Assembly: GCF_025751535.1 (NCBI RefSeq)
Contig: NZ_JAOWLC010000001.1
Location: forward strand, 493,761 to 557,760
From: Lentibacter sp. XHP0401
Lineage (GTDB): Bacteria > Pseudomonadota > Alphaproteobacteria > Rhodobacterales > Rhodobacteraceae
DNA length: 64,000 nt
Reading direction: 5' to 3'
The position numbers were made by a program, and so were the translations under genes. The notes beneath the pieces are model-generated. The model had not been told where the DNA came from. It saw only the letters and a program-made list of their open reading frames with translations, and ran no database searches. Shown piece by piece: positions 10,789-20,261 of this stretch; within the stretch, counting starts at the first letter, position 1; every line of letters begins with the position of its first letter.

Positions 10789-11795
10789 GCCGCTTTGGCG
10801 CGACGATCCTTGACGCAGACGGCTTTGAGCTGAGCCGCGAGGAGCGCGCCTTTTTCCGTGATGCGAACCCCTTCGGGTTTATCCTGTTTGCGCGCAATGT
10901 GCAGAGCGAGACGCAGCTTGCGCGGCTCTGTGAGCAGATGCGCGATGCGGTGGGGCGTGAAGCGCCTATCACGATTGATCAGGAAGGCGGGCGGGTGCAG
11001 CGCTTGCGTGCACCGCTTTGGCGCGAGTGGCTGGCCCCGCTGGAACAGGCTGAACTGGCTGGCGAGAAGGCTGCGCGCAGCTTTTATCTGCGCTTTCGTA
11101 TGATTGCTGACGAGCTTAAGCGCTGCGGGATTGATAGCAACTGCGCGCCAATGCTGGATATTGCCTTTGAGGAAACTCATCCGTTCTTGAGAAACCGCTG
11201 CTATGGAACTGATATTGAATGTATTTCCGAGATTGGCCGTGCAGCTACCCAAGGCATGCTCGATGGCGGCGTGCTGCCTGTGGCCAAGCACATTCCGGGC
11301 CACGGCCGCGCACAGGCGGACAGCCATTTCGAGCTTCCAAGTGTTGATATCAGCCGTGAAGAGCTGATTGCCACAGATGGTGCGCCGTTTAAGGCGCTCA
11401 ACGATGTGCCGATGGGTATGACCGCACATATTCGCTATCCACAGATTGATAGCGAGCCCGCAACGCTGAGCAAGGATGTGATGTCTCTGATCCGTGATGA
11501 CCTGGGATTTGACGGGCTGATCATGACCGATGACATCTCGATGAAGGCTTTGCAGGGCGACTTGGGTGACTTGAGCCGTAGAGCCATTGCAGCGGGCTGC
11601 GATGTGATTTTGCATTGCAACGGCACGTTGGACGAGCGCCGCGCTGTGGCGGAGGCGGCAGGTGAGATGACGGATGCAGCGCAAGCGCGCGCGGAAACGG
11701 CGCTGACGATGCGCAAAAGACCAACAGATATTGACATTCTGGCGCTGGAAGCCGAGCTTGAAGCGCTTTTGAATGGGCGCCTGAATGCCAGCTGA
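10785..11795 (+). CDS. nagZ: Beta-N-acetylhexosaminidase NagZ
   Basis: A cytoplasmic glycoside hydrolase family 3 enzyme that removes GlcNAc from anhydro-muropeptides during cell-wall recycling. The 336-residue single-domain TIM barrel has ITIDQEGGRVQRL for substrate binding, the catalytic-loop motif KHIPGHGRAQADSH (Asp/His dyad) and the nucleophile Asp in IMTDDISMKAL. The start overlaps the SPOR gene by 4 bases (ATGA) and the end overlaps scpA by 11 bases, giving tight translational coupling between wall recycling and chromosome segregation genes. Confidence 0.96.
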   Translation: MSRFGATILDADGFELSREERAFFRDANPFGFILFARNVQSETQLARLCEQMRDAVGREAPITIDQEGGRVQRLRAPLWREWLAPLEQAELAGEKAARSFYLRFRMIADELKRCGIDSNCAPMLDIAFEETHPFLRNRCYGTDIECISEIGRAATQGMLDGGVLPVAKHIPGHGRAQADSHFELPSVDISREELIATDGAPFKALNDVPMGMTAHIRYPQIDSEPATLSKDVMSLIRDDLGFDGLIMTDDISMKALQGDLGDLSRRAIAAGCDVILHCNGTLDERRAVAEAAGEMTDAAQARAETALTMRKRPTDIDILALEAELEALLNGRLNAS

Positions 11796-12591
11796 CGAAT
11801 TTGAAGAAGACCAGAAGACCCTGAGTGTTGCGGAGCGGCTTGATGCCGAGGCGCTGATTATTGATGTTGACGGTTTTGAGGGGCCGCTTGATGTGTTGCT
11901 CACACTCGGGCGCACCCAGAAGGTGGACCTTACCAAAATCAGTATTTTGCAGCTTGCGCGGCAATATCTGGCCTTTGTCGAACGGGCGAAATCGCTTCGG
12001 ATCGAGCTTGCGGCAGATTATCTGGTGATGGCGGCTTGGCTGGCGTTTCTCAAATCACGGCTGTTGCTGCCTCCTGATCCGACGGAGGACGGGCCGAGCG
12101 GTGAGGAACTGGCGGCGCATCTGGCGTTTCAACTTGAGCGGTTGCAGGCGATGCGCGATGTGGCCGCGAGGCTTATGGGACGTGACCGTTTGGGGCGCGA
12201 CTTTTTCGCGCGCGGTGTGCCTGAGGATGTCACGCGCGTGAAGCGGGTGACTTATACCGCGACGCTTCTGGACCTGATGCAGGGCTATTCACGCCTGCGC
12301 ACGCGCGACGAGTTTCGCCCGTTTGTTATGGACCGTGATGCGCTTTATACGCTGGAGAATGCGCTGGAGCGGATGCGCGGGCTGATCGGATTTGCGGGGA
12401 CATGGACCGATATTTCAAGCTATATTCCCGAGGGCTGGAACAAGGACAAGGGGCGTATCCGCTCTGCTACGGCCTCGACATTTGCCGCCTCTCTGGAGCT
12501 GGCCAAAGAGGGGCGCGTGGAGCTGCGCCAATCAGAGACATTTGCGCCGATTGAGCTGCGCCGCAGAGATGAAAGCCGTGACGAAACATGA
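11785..12591 (+). CDS. scpA: Segregation and condensation protein A
   Basis: The kleisin subunit of the SMC-ScpAB condensin complex, which links the SMC heads during chromosome organisation. The 268-residue protein has the kleisin N-terminal signature FEGPLDVLLTLGRTQKVDLTKISI and the C-terminal winged-helix region that binds the SMC cap. It is coupled to nagZ upstream and overlaps scpB by 4 bases downstream. Confidence 0.96.
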   Translation: MPADEFEEDQKTLSVAERLDAEALIIDVDGFEGPLDVLLTLGRTQKVDLTKISILQLARQYLAFVERAKSLRIELAADYLVMAAWLAFLKSRLLLPPDPTEDGPSGEELAAHLAFQLERLQAMRDVAARLMGRDRLGRDFFARGVPEDVTRVKRVTYTATLLDLMQGYSRLRTRDEFRPFVMDRDALYTLENALERMRGLIGFAGTWTDISSYIPEGWNKDKGRIRSATASTFAASLELAKEGRVELRQSETFAPIELRRRDESRDET

Positions 12592-13259
12592 ATGACGACA
12601 TAGAACCTATTGAAGAAAAAGAGGAAAGTCTGTTTGAAGCTCCGCCTATTGCCGAGCAGGAGCGCATGGTTGAGGCGATTTTGTTTGCTTCGGCTGAGAC
12701 GGTGACTGTAGCCGAACTCAACGCGCGGATGCCGCACGGGAGTGACGCTGCCGAGGCTTTGGTCTATTTGCGTAAGCGCTATGAGGGGCGCGGTGTGCGG
12801 GTTGTAAAGGTGGGTGATGCCTGGGCAATGCGCACGGCACCTGACCTGTCGTTTCTGATGCAGAAGGAAACGGTCGAGACCCGCAAGCTCAGCCGCGCCG
12901 CTATCGAAACACTGGCGATTATTGCCTATCACCAGCCGATCACCCGCGCCGAGATTGAAGAAATCCGCGGTGTGAGTGTGAGCCGCGGCACTGTGGACCA
13001 GTTGCTTGAGATGGAATGGATCCGCTTCGGGCGGCGGAAAATGACACCGGGGCGGCCTGTGACATTTGTTGTCACCCAAGATTTTCTCGATCACTTCGGC
13101 CTGGAATCGGCGCGTGATTTGCCGGGATTGAAAGAGCTGCGTGCCTCGGGGCTGCTGGAAAGCCGCTTGCCGCCAAGCAATATGCCGACATTGGGCGAGG
13201 GCGACGAGGACATCAACGAGGAAGCGCAAGAGGGCCAGAGCGAGCTGTTTGAAGACTAG
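12588..13259 (+). CDS. scpB: Segregation and condensation protein B
   Basis: The winged-helix dimer partner of ScpA in condensin. The 223-residue protein has the ScpB core motifs MVEAILFASAETVTVAEL, TLAIIAYHQPITRAEIEEIRGV and GRPVTFVVTQDFLDHFGL, followed by a short acidic tail ending ELFED. It overlaps scpA by 4 bases. In many related genomes, as I recall, the next genes are tatABC; here a tiny basic protein gene and the convergent dCTP deaminase follow instead. Confidence 0.96.
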   Translation: MNDDIEPIEEKEESLFEAPPIAEQERMVEAILFASAETVTVAELNARMPHGSDAAEALVYLRKRYEGRGVRVVKVGDAWAMRTAPDLSFLMQKETVETRKLSRAAIETLAIIAYHQPITRAEIEEIRGVSVSRGTVDQLLEMEWIRFGRRKMTPGRPVTFVVTQDFLDHFGLESARDLPGLKELRASGLLESRLPPSNMPTLGEGDEDINEEAQEGQSELFED

Positions 13260-13324
13260 GGATGCCTTATTATCCGCACAATGGCTGCCTATATTCAGGT
13301 ATAAGCAGGCGACAGGAGGCGAGT

Positions 13325-13486
13325 ATGAACGCGAACAGGTTGATCAACATGGCCTTGCGAATGGTCATGCGTAAGATCATGAACGCAGGTGTAAAGCGCG
13401 CGGGCGGCGGCAAAAAGGGCGCTGCCAGCCCGACCAAAGGGCTGAATAAAGCGGCCCGTATGGCGCGGCGAGGGAGCAGGTTTTAA
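13325..13486 (+). CDS. Small basic protein of 53 residues, unknown function
   Basis: A 53-residue Lys/Arg/Met-rich protein (begins MNANRLINMALRMVMRKIM, ends AARMARRGSRF) with a predicted amphipathic N-terminal helix and a Gly/Lys-rich middle. A strong AGGAGG ribosome-binding site lies 6 bases before the ATG at 13325. It follows scpB by 65 bases and its stop overlaps the convergent dCTP deaminase gene by 4 bases. I believe similar small proteins are annotated after scpB in other Rhodobacterales, but no function is known to me. The basic character would suit nucleic-acid or membrane binding; this is a guess. Confidence 0.6.
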   Translation: MNANRLINMALRMVMRKIMNAGVKRAGGGKKGAASPTKGLNKAARMARRGSRF

Positions 13487-14559
13487 CTTTTGAAATGCTT
13501 TGACAGCTTTAGGCCCTGGCCTTGGTAGTTTGAGGCAATCCGCTCGCCGTAAAGCTCGGAGGGTGTTTCGGACATGCGCTCATAGACGAGGCGGCCGACG
13601 ATCTGGCCGTGCTCCAGCACAAACGGGCTTTCGTGACAGCGCACTTCGAGTACGCCGCGCGAGCCAGCGCCGCCAGCAGCGGCATAGCCAAACCCCGGAT
13701 CAAAGAAGCCCGCGTAGTGCACGCGAAATTCGCCGACCATGGCGAGATAGGGGGCCATTTCGGCGGCGTAATCGGGCGGGATACAGACAGCCTCGTTGCT
13801 GACGAGGATGTAGAATGCGCCCGGATCAAGAATGATCTGGCCGTTTTTGCTGCGCACATCTTCCCAGAAATCTTCGGGGGCGTAGTGATTTAGATTGTCG
13901 AGATCAATCACTCCCGTGTGCGGCTTGGCGCGGTAGCCAACAAGAGTGCCTTCCGAGGGGCGCAGATCAACGGAGAAGCCGAGGCCTTCGTCGATCACCG
14001 GCTCCTTGCCATCGACCAGCGGGATTTTGGCGTGAAGGGCGCGCAGCTCTGTATCGCTCAGTGTGGCTTGACCATTGCGGAAGCGGATCTGGTTGAGGCG
14101 CATGCCCGGACGCACGAGGACGGAGAAAGACCGCGGACAGATTTCTGCGTAGAGCGGACCGTGGTAGCCTGCTGGCACGCGATCAAACTCTTCGCCGCCG
14201 TCTGTGACGGTGCGGGTGAGTAGATCAAGCCGGCCTGTCGAGCTTTTGGCATTGGCGACGGCTTGGATGCCCTTGGGCAGGGCGAGGCTTTCTTGTAGCT
14301 CGACAAGATAGACGCAGCCTTTTTCGAGCACCACGCCATTGGTGAGGTCGATCTGGTGCATCTCGAATTCGTGCAGCCGCTCGGCGACAGTGCGGCCAGC
14401 GCCCGCGAGGAAAGACGCGCGCACACGCCACGCCCGCGCGCCTAGGCGCAGATCGAGGCTGGCGGGCTGGACTTGCCCTTCGGCATAGTCGGCTTTGGCG
14501 ATGATCGCGCCTGAGCGGGTCAACTCGTGAATCTGCTGGCTGGCCAGAACGCCTGTCAT
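13483..14559 (-). CDS. dcd: 2'-Deoxycytidine 5'-triphosphate deaminase (alphaproteobacterial tandem type)
   Basis: Deaminates dCTP to dUTP for thymidylate synthesis. The 358-residue protein is about twice the length of E. coli Dcd and matches the alphaproteobacterial tandem form. QPASLDLRLGARAWRVRASF lies in the first half and a second dUTPase-like half contains FEVRCHESPFVLEHGQ-like and PGFGYAAAGGAGS segments. The ATG at 14559 (MTGVLASQQIHE) has an AAGGAC ribosome-binding site. It converges on the scpB operon. Confidence 0.9.
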   Translation of the reverse strand: MTGVLASQQIHELTRSGAIIAKADYAEGQVQPASLDLRLGARAWRVRASFLAGAGRTVAERLHEFEMHQIDLTNGVVLEKGCVYLVELQESLALPKGIQAVANAKSSTGRLDLLTRTVTDGGEEFDRVPAGYHGPLYAEICPRSFSVLVRPGMRLNQIRFRNGQATLSDTELRALHAKIPLVDGKEPVIDEGLGFSVDLRPSEGTLVGYRAKPHTGVIDLDNLNHYAPEDFWEDVRSKNGQIILDPGAFYILVSNEAVCIPPDYAAEMAPYLAMVGEFRVHYAGFFDPGFGYAAAGGAGSRGVLEVRCHESPFVLEHGQIVGRLVYERMSETPSELYGERIASNYQGQGLKLSKHFKS

Positions 14560-14679
14560 GCTGTGTCCTTTCAAGGGCAAGTTGGACTGGTTCTAGCAAG
14601 TTTCCGGCCAATAGGCAGGCCAAAAATGAAGCTTGCGCCCCGTGAGGCGCAAGTTTTGGGGGGATTGCGCTGAACGACT

Positions 14680-16023
14680 TTAGAAGATGTCGGTCACGAT
14701 TGATTTTAACCCTTCGGTGAGGGCCCCGGATTTCTCCTCTCCCTCATCGTCTTCACGATAAGGGCTGTCTTCTTCGCTGCGGTTCATGGCCACGGTCGGG
14801 AAACCGAGGTCTGGGTTATCCTGCGCGCCGTAGAAGAGATCAGCCGCCTCGATTTGATCCTCAGTGCAGTAGAGCGCTTCTGCTGCGCGCATATCCTCAA
14901 CTGTGACGCCTTCCTCCAAAGGACTCCCGCGCCAGGTATTTTCCTCGCCTTCCGGCTCCGGTTCGGGTTCCGGCTCGGGTTCAGGTTCCGGTTCAGGTTC
15001 CGGTTCGGGTTCAGGTTCAGGTTCCGGTTCGGGTTCTGGCTCGGGTTCAGGTTCTGGCTCGGGTTCCGGTTCGGGTTCTTGCTCGGGTTCAGGTTCCGGC
15101 TCGGGTTCCGGCTCCGGTTCGGGTTCAGGTTCTGGTTCTGGCTCAGGTTCAGGTTCCGGCTCCGGTTCTGGCTCAGGTGTTTCGTCGCCAAAACCGTCCA
15201 TATAGGCTATTGTTTCGGTTTCGATAAAGTCCAGCACCTCGCCGAAGTTGTCGGCGACTAGCGGATGGATGCTGGCGGGCACTTCAAAATCTGCTGGCAC
15301 TGGCTCGCCGTTTGTTGCCTGATAGGTGATCATGCTGGCGAGGAAATAGGTTGTGTCTGTTCCATGCGGTGCGTCATCAACAAAGAGATCTGCGGTGTTG
15401 AGTTCGCTTAAAGGGCCGCCTTCGGCCAAGAGTCCGGACAGGACAGGGGCCACGGGAATCAGTGTGATGTTGGCGTCGGGGAAGCTTTCGTTCAGGCTTG
15501 ATGCGTAGTCCAGATACCAGTCGTGGTAGGCGTCTTGATTGTAGTCGTAGTAGCTTTCCATCGCGCTGTCGCTTGGCGGGAAGCTTGAGCTGAACTGGGC
15601 GAGATCGCTCCAGCCTTCGTAGATGAAGATATCGGCTGTCGGCTGTGAAGGCAGAACATTGCTGATGATGGTTTCTGTCGCGCTGAGCGGGCTTACCGTG
15701 TCGCCAAAGTAATTTGTCGACGGATCGTTTTCTTGAATGAAATTGGCAGGGGTGATGATGATCTGGTTGAATGACGCCTCGTCAAAAGTGGCGATGTCAT
15801 CGTCCCATTGGCTTTGCACGCCCTCAAAGCCCCACTCATTGTCGGGTTCGTCACCGCGGTCGGCAAACTGGCGCAGGAAACCGAAGCCGCCATTGACAGT
15901 GTAGCTGCCGCCTTCGGCAAGGGTGAACTGGTTGAGCCAGTAAGGCACGTTGGCTTGGGCGCTGCCACCTGAGAAATTAACGAGCGAATTGCCAAAGAAA
16001 AACTGGCTGCTTTGAATGGGCAT
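14680..16023 (-). CDS. Large acidic protein with SGNH-hydrolase-like domain and Pro-Glu repeat
   Basis: A 447-residue acidic protein. Residues 1 to about 280 resemble an SGNH-type hydrolase or similar exported domain, with [11 protein letters not shown], a [14 protein letters not shown] strand, and [16 protein letters not shown], whose D-x-P-H could be the catalytic block V. A run of about 37 Pro-Glu dipeptides (encoded at about 14955-15177) follows, then an acidic C-terminal segment of about 80 residues ending IVTDIF. There is no N-terminal signal peptide. The hydrophobic extreme C-terminus after an acidic residue is compatible with type I secretion, but no RTX repeats are present. The ATG at 16023 has GGAG 9 bases upstream. 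Function is unknown; the hydrolase assignment is weak. Confidence 0.6.
   Translation of the reverse strand: MPIQSSQFFFGNSLVNFSGGSAQANVPYWLNQFTLAEGGSYTVNGGFGFLRQFADRGDEPDNEWGFEGVQSQWDDDIATFDEASFNQIIITPANFIQENDPSTNYFGDTVSPLSATETIISNVLPSQPTADIFIYEGWSDLAQFSSSFPPSDSAMESYYDYNQDAYHDWYLDYASSLNESFPDANITLIPVAPVLSGLLAEGGPLSELNTADLFVDDAPHGTDTTYFLASMITYQATNGEPVPADFEVPASIHPLVADNFGEVLDFIETETIAYMDGFGDETPEPEPEPEPEPEPEPEPEPEPEPEPEPEPEPEQEPEPEPEPEPEPEPEPEPEPEPEPEPEPEPEPEPEPEPEPEPEGEENTWRGSPLEEGVTVEDMRAAEALYCTEDQIEAADLFYGAQDNPDLGFPTVAMNRSEEDSPYREDDEGEEKSGALTEGLKSIVTDIF
14955..15177. repeat. Hexanucleotide tandem repeat encoding poly(Pro-Glu)
   Basis: About 37 copies of a degenerate 6-base unit (on the coding strand CCG/CCC/CCT followed by GAA/GAG). 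Codon variation among units shows selection for the Pro-Glu dipeptide rather than simple recent slippage, although the repeat is likely to vary in copy number between strains. Confidence 0.9.
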
Positions 16024-16226
16024 AAGAAAATACTCCAAACCCGTGGGGAGAAAGCGGAGAGTTACTGATTAAATGCAGCGGGATTCCCCGAATCTGCGGC
16101 TAACTGGCTATGATTTAATACATTACGCTGCGGCTGTCATAAGCAGCGAAATTATATTGGGAATTCCGGCGGAAACAATCTGTTTCCGAATTGCTGATAG
16201 CGTTCAGTTGCCGGGGTGGGTTTGAA

Positions 16227-16303
16227 TGGTCGGGCTAGCAGGACTCGAACCTGCGACCTTCCGTCCCCCAGACGGACGCGCTACCAGGCTGCGCTATAGC
16301 CCG
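16227..16303 (-). tRNA. tRNA-Pro (anticodon GGG)
   Basis: A 77-base cloverleaf on the minus strand. The acceptor stem CGGGCTA pairs with TAGCCCG, followed by discriminator A and an encoded CCA. The anticodon stem TCCGT/ACGGA encloses the loop CTGGGGG with anticodon GGG (reads CCC/CCU). The T arm has GGTTCGAGTCC and the D arm AGCCTGGTAGC. Confidence 0.97.
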
Positions 16304-16389
16304 ACTAAGGCAGGTTCATAGCGGTTTTGAGCGGGAGAGCAAGGGTAAAACTGTAGCGTTTGCCGTGCAATTTCAGACTGGCGCAGGTC

Positions 16390-17304
16390 TTAGGCTGAAA
16401 GGGCTTTCAAGTCGGCGCGGGCCTGCACCAGAGTGCGGCGTGTCTCCGTGCTTGCTTCGCTCTTGAAGGCGGCAAGGCGGCTGAGAAGGCCCGCGTCGAC
16501 ATCAAGATCGGAATCGCCCGGATCGGCGGGGAGATCTATAGCGAGCGAAGCCGGCTTTGCTTTGGGTGTGCTGGCAGAAGCTGCTTCTTCGGCTTCGGCC
16601 TCAGGGCCGGCCGGCGGCTTGAGGAATGAGGGCAGGCCAGCCGCGCCGCCAGGGCTTGAGCGAAGCGGGGGCTCCTCCGCCTTTTCCATCTGGATGTCAT
16701 CCACCGGAATTTCGTCTGCGGATTCCGCAGCGGTTTCCTCTGAGGAGCTTATCTCTGTTGAGGCCGCAACGTATTGCGTGTCTTCGGCCACGGGTTCTGG
16801 CTCGGAAGGTGGGGGAGTCTCGGTTGTATCGTTTGGGGTGGACCGTTCCGCCTCTGCCGTATCCGGACCGGAAGTTACCGGTTGGGCCTCGGTTGTGTGG
16901 TGGGCAAAAGAGATGACTTCAGAGGTTGGCTCCTCAGGAGTGGCCTCTACAAAAGGAGCCTCCTGCGTGGCGTCATAAGGCTTTGTTGTCTTTGCTTCAA
17001 ACGCGGTGCTTTCGATAGCATCCTCGGGGTCGAGCGGTTGGGAGAGGGCTGATACTTCTTTGACACCGCTTTCGCGCAGCACCTTTTGAGCGCCTTTGAT
17101 TGTCATTCCGTCATCGTGCAAAAGCTTTTTGATACCGCCCAGAAGCAGCATGTCATTCGGGCGGTAATAGCGCCGCCCGCCCGCGCGCTTGACGGGTTTT
17201 ACCTGAGTGAACTTGCTTTCCCAGAAGCGCAATACGTGACTGGGCAGTTCGAGCCAATCTGCAACTTCGCTTATGGTCCGAAAGGCTTCGGCGGATTTTG
17301 CCAT
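16390..17304 (-). CDS. MerR-family transcriptional regulator with long disordered tail
   Basis: A 304-residue protein. Residues 8 to about 80 form a MerR-type winged-helix DNA-binding domain ([25 protein letters not shown], then [14 protein letters not shown] and the [18 protein letters not shown] helix). About 150 residues of acidic, Pro/Ser/Thr-rich linker follow, then a short helical C-terminus ([30 protein letters not shown]). No metal or drug sensor Cys motif is visible. It follows ihfA, a common alphaproteobacterial order (plsX-fabH-ihfA-merR). The regulon is unknown. Confidence 0.85.
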   Translation of the reverse strand: MAKSAEAFRTISEVADWLELPSHVLRFWESKFTQVKPVKRAGGRRYYRPNDMLLLGGIKKLLHDDGMTIKGAQKVLRESGVKEVSALSQPLDPEDAIESTAFEAKTTKPYDATQEAPFVEATPEEPTSEVISFAHHTTEAQPVTSGPDTAEAERSTPNDTTETPPPSEPEPVAEDTQYVAASTEISSSEETAAESADEIPVDDIQMEKAEEPPLRSSPGGAAGLPSFLKPPAGPEAEAEEAASASTPKAKPASLAIDLPADPGDSDLDVDAGLLSRLAAFKSEASTETRRTLVQARADLKALSA

Positions 17305-17318
17305 GCTCTGTGACGCTC

Positions 17319-17621
17319 CTAGCGCTTGTTGCCTGCGGCGACCCTGTCTTTCATGAGGTGAGAGGGCCGAAAGGTGAGCACGCGGCGCGGGTTGATCGGG
17401 ACCTCTTGACCCGTCTTCGGGTTGCGGCCCACGCGGGCTGTTTTCTGGCGCACCGAAAATGTGCCGAAGGACGAGATTTTGACCTGTTCGCCTGTGACAA
17501 GCGCATCGGAGACATGCTGCAGCACGGTTTCGACAAGCTGGGCGCTGTCATTGCGCGAAAGCCCGACTTCGCGAAACACTGCTTCGCTCAGATCCATTCG
17601 TGTAAGTGTTTTTTCGGTCAT
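17319..17621 (-). CDS. ihfA: Integration host factor alpha subunit
   Basis: DNA-bending nucleoid protein that works as a heterodimer with IhfB. The 100-residue protein has the HU/IHF fold, the beta-arm motif [25 protein letters not shown] with the intercalating Pro, and [11 protein letters not shown]. It lies between fabH and the MerR gene, all on the minus strand. Confidence 0.97.
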   Translation of the reverse strand: MTEKTLTRMDLSEAVFREVGLSRNDSAQLVETVLQHVSDALVTGEQVKISSFGTFSVRQKTARVGRNPKTGQEVPINPRRVLTFRPSHLMKDRVAAGNKR

Positions 17622-17742
17622 GTTCAGACTCCCCCTATAGAGGGACGTTGGCAGCCCTCTTTCTGGCAGAATAGGCCTGAGAAAGATTCCGAGTCAATAT
17701 CAATGGCTTGCGGAGTGGCGTTTCATTGCTGGATGAGGTGAT

Positions 17743-18732
17743 TTACCAGCGGATAATCACCGCACCCCACGCCAGACCGCCGCCAATTGCTTCGGTGAGC
17801 ACAAGATCGCCTTGCTTGATTTTGCCCGAGGCGGCGCCAACAGATAGCGCAAGAGGGATCGAGGCGGCAGAGGTGTTGCCATGATCTTGCACCGTGAGCA
17901 CCACGCGCTCCATGGGGACATCAAGCTTTTTGGCTGTGCCCTGAATGATGCGGATATTGGCCTGATGCGGCACGATCCAGTCGACATCAGCGTGGGCAAG
18001 ACCCGCTTTTGTAAGCGCAGCATCGGCTGTTGAGGCCAGTTTCTCAACGGCCTGACGGAAAAGCGCGTTGCCTTGCATACGCAGTTTGCCTGCTGTGCCA
18101 GTGGAGGACACGCCGCCATCGACGAAGAGCATGTCTTTGTAGCGCCCGTCTGAATTGAGGTCACTGGAGAGGATACCGCGGTCGTCGTTTGTGCCTGTGC
18201 CGCTCTGGGCTTCAAGGATGAGCGCGCCTGCGCCATCGCCAAAGAGCACGCAAGTTCCACGATCGGTCCAGTCCATGATGCGGCTGAAGGTTTCGGCGCC
18301 GATGACCAGAACGCGCTTGGCCTGTCCTGAAATGATAAGGCCATTGGCTGTGGACATGGCGAAAACAAACCCTGCGCAAACGGCCTGAACATCAAAGCCG
18401 AAACCTTGCTCCATCCCTATTTTTGTCTGAACCATGGTCGCGACAGAGGGAAAGGTGAGATCGGGTGTCGAGGTGGCAACGATGACAGCGTCAAGATCGC
18501 TTGCGCTGAGCCCTGCATTGACCAAGGCGGCCTTTGCGGCTTCGGCGGCAAGATCGGATGTGTGCTGGTCATCGGCTGCAAAATGGCGCCGCTCGATGCC
18601 CGAGCGGGTGCGAATCCATTCATCGCTTGTATCAAGCGTTGCTTCAAACTCGGCGTTTTCCACCACGCGTTCGGGCAGATAGTGGCCATAGCCGACAACA
18701 ACGGAGCGGAGGATATCTGTGCGCTGTGTCAT
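17743..18732 (-). CDS. fabH: 3-Oxoacyl-ACP synthase III
   Basis: Starts fatty acid synthesis by condensing acetyl-CoA with malonyl-ACP. The 329-residue protein has the N-terminal SDEWIRTRSGIERRH motif, the active-site Cys in VQAVCAGFVFAMS, the catalytic His in IVPHQANIRII, and Asn in HGNTSAASIPLAL. The ATG overlaps the plsX stop by 4 bases, so PlsX and FabH are made together. Confidence 0.98.
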   Translation of the reverse strand: MTQRTDILRSVVVGYGHYLPERVVENAEFEATLDTSDEWIRTRSGIERRHFAADDQHTSDLAAEAAKAALVNAGLSASDLDAVIVATSTPDLTFPSVATMVQTKIGMEQGFGFDVQAVCAGFVFAMSTANGLIISGQAKRVLVIGAETFSRIMDWTDRGTCVLFGDGAGALILEAQSGTGTNDDRGILSSDLNSDGRYKDMLFVDGGVSSTGTAGKLRMQGNALFRQAVEKLASTADAALTKAGLAHADVDWIVPHQANIRIIQGTAKKLDVPMERVVLTVQDHGNTSAASIPLALSVGAASGKIKQGDLVLTEAIGGGLAWGAVIIRW

Positions 18733-19868
18733 GATCTGGCCTTGTCAGTTTGTTCGTCCGTGTCATCGGCGGGGTGCCCCGAGCCGGATTCGCCAGCCAG
18801 CATGGTGGCGGCGGAAATGCGCGCGGCAAGCTTTTCATTGAAGCCTGATTGCGCGAGTTGGTGAGCCAGCTTGAGAGCTGCGGCCACGCCTGTGGCATCG
18901 GCGGAGCCGTGCGATTTGACGACTGTGCCGTTGAGACCAAGGAACACACCACCGTTCACCTGACGCGGATCAATTCTGCGGCTCAGGCGTTTGAGAGAGG
19001 TATAGGAGAGCAGGGCGGCAAGGCGTGATAACGGGGTATACTTGAAGGCTTCACGTAATAGATCACTGATCAGGCTGGCCGTGCCTTCCCCCGTTTTGAG
19101 AGCGATGTTGCCTGTGAAGCCGTCGGTCACGATAACATCACATTTTTTGCCCGGAAGGTCGCTGCCTTCGACAAAGCCGACGTAGTCGAACTGCGCGGCC
19201 TTGGCATTTTCAGCGATAAGCTCGTTGGCGGCCTGAATTTCGGCGCGGCCCTTGAACTCTTCCGTGCCGACATTGAGCAAGCCCACGCGCGGCATTTTGA
19301 GGTTCAACCCGTTTCGAGCATAGGATGCACCCATGAGGGCATATTGCAAAAGGTCACGCTCGTCGGCGCGGATATCGGCACCTGCATCAAGCATCACATT
19401 AAAGCCCTGCGGGTTGCGAGAAGGCCATAGCACGGCAATCGCGGGGCGATAGACCCCCGGAACCTTGCGCAGGCGAATGACAGAGAGCGCCATAAGCGCG
19501 CCCGTGTTGCCGCAGGAGACACAGACCGTGGCCTTGCCTTCACGCACGCTATCAAGCGCCGACCACATAGAAGTGCCCTTGCCGGACCGCATCACTTGAG
19601 CGGGTTTGTCGTCCATCGAGACAATGCCCTCGGCATCGACAATGGTGCAGCGATCGCGCAGGTTTTTCTTGCGCGCGACGAGCTGTTCAAGCTCGGCCGC
19701 GCGGCCATGCAGCAGAAAGAAGACGGATTTATTGGCTTTGGCAAAATGTGAACAGCCAGCGACGACTGCCGCTGGCCCTTTGTCACTGCCCATTGCATCA
19801 ACCGAAAGAACGATACGCTCCGCCTGCGGACTTTTGGAAGCAGGCGAAGGCATAGCTGTCTGGCTCAT
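18729..19868 (-). CDS. plsX: Phosphate acyltransferase PlsX
   Basis: Converts acyl-ACP to acyl-phosphate for phosphatidic acid synthesis. The 379-residue protein has SVDAMGSDKGP near the N-terminus, CVSCGNTGALMAL, and VIVTDGFTGNIALKTGEG. The frame runs further upstream but the ATG at 19868 fits the family length and lies just after rpmF. The order rpmF-plsX-fabH links ribosome and lipid synthesis, as in many bacteria. Confidence 0.97.
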   Translation of the reverse strand: MSQTAMPSPASKSPQAERIVLSVDAMGSDKGPAAVVAGCSHFAKANKSVFFLLHGRAAELEQLVARKKNLRDRCTIVDAEGIVSMDDKPAQVMRSGKGTSMWSALDSVREGKATVCVSCGNTGALMALSVIRLRKVPGVYRPAIAVLWPSRNPQGFNVMLDAGADIRADERDLLQYALMGASYARNGLNLKMPRVGLLNVGTEEFKGRAEIQAANELIAENAKAAQFDYVGFVEGSDLPGKKCDVIVTDGFTGNIALKTGEGTASLISDLLREAFKYTPLSRLAALLSYTSLKRLSRRIDPRQVNGGVFLGLNGTVVKSHGSADATGVAAALKLAHQLAQSGFNEKLAARISAATMLAGESGSGHPADDTDEQTDKARS

Positions 19869-19882
19869 GTGAAAGCCCCGGC

Positions 19883-20089
19883 TTAAGCCGCGTCTTCGTC
19901 GATCTCGACTTCGTCGGCGACAGCAATCACTTCGCGGTCGGCGTAGTGGCCACAATCGGGGCAAACATGGTGTGGGCGCTTGAGCTCACCACAGTTTGGG
20001 CATTCGTTCGGGTTTGCAGCCGTGAGGCTATCGTGGGCGCGGCGGTTGTTGCGGCGCGATTTGGAGACTTTGTTCTGTTGGACAGCCAT
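19883..20089 (-). CDS. rpmF: 50S ribosomal protein L32
   Basis: A 68-residue ribosomal protein starting [20 protein letters not shown] with the four-Cys zinc-binding pattern [20 protein letters not shown] and an acidic tail typical of alphaproteobacterial L32. It is the first gene of the rpmF-plsX-fabH block, downstream of the DUF177 gene. Confidence 0.98.
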   Translation of the reverse strand: MAVQQNKVSKSRRNNRRAHDSLTAANPNECPNCGELKRPHHVCPDCGHYADREVIAVADEVEIDEDAA

Positions 20090-20261
20090 GTCACAACCTC
20101 AATTATCTAGGGGCAAAAGAGCCCAGTTTCGGAAGGGCGAAGCCCTGCGTGTTCGGGTTCAGACCGCTCATAGGCAAAACCGATGAGCCTGTCCAACCCT
20201 AAATTCGTTAGAGCGCGCGAAAATAGCTGGAATCACTCAAGTTGCAAGTCGGAAGTTTGGC

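Noticed and set aside
14903..15205. Gly-Ser repeat protein on the plus strand
   Set aside because: It is the antisense shadow of the Pro-Glu repeat and has no start signals or separate domain.
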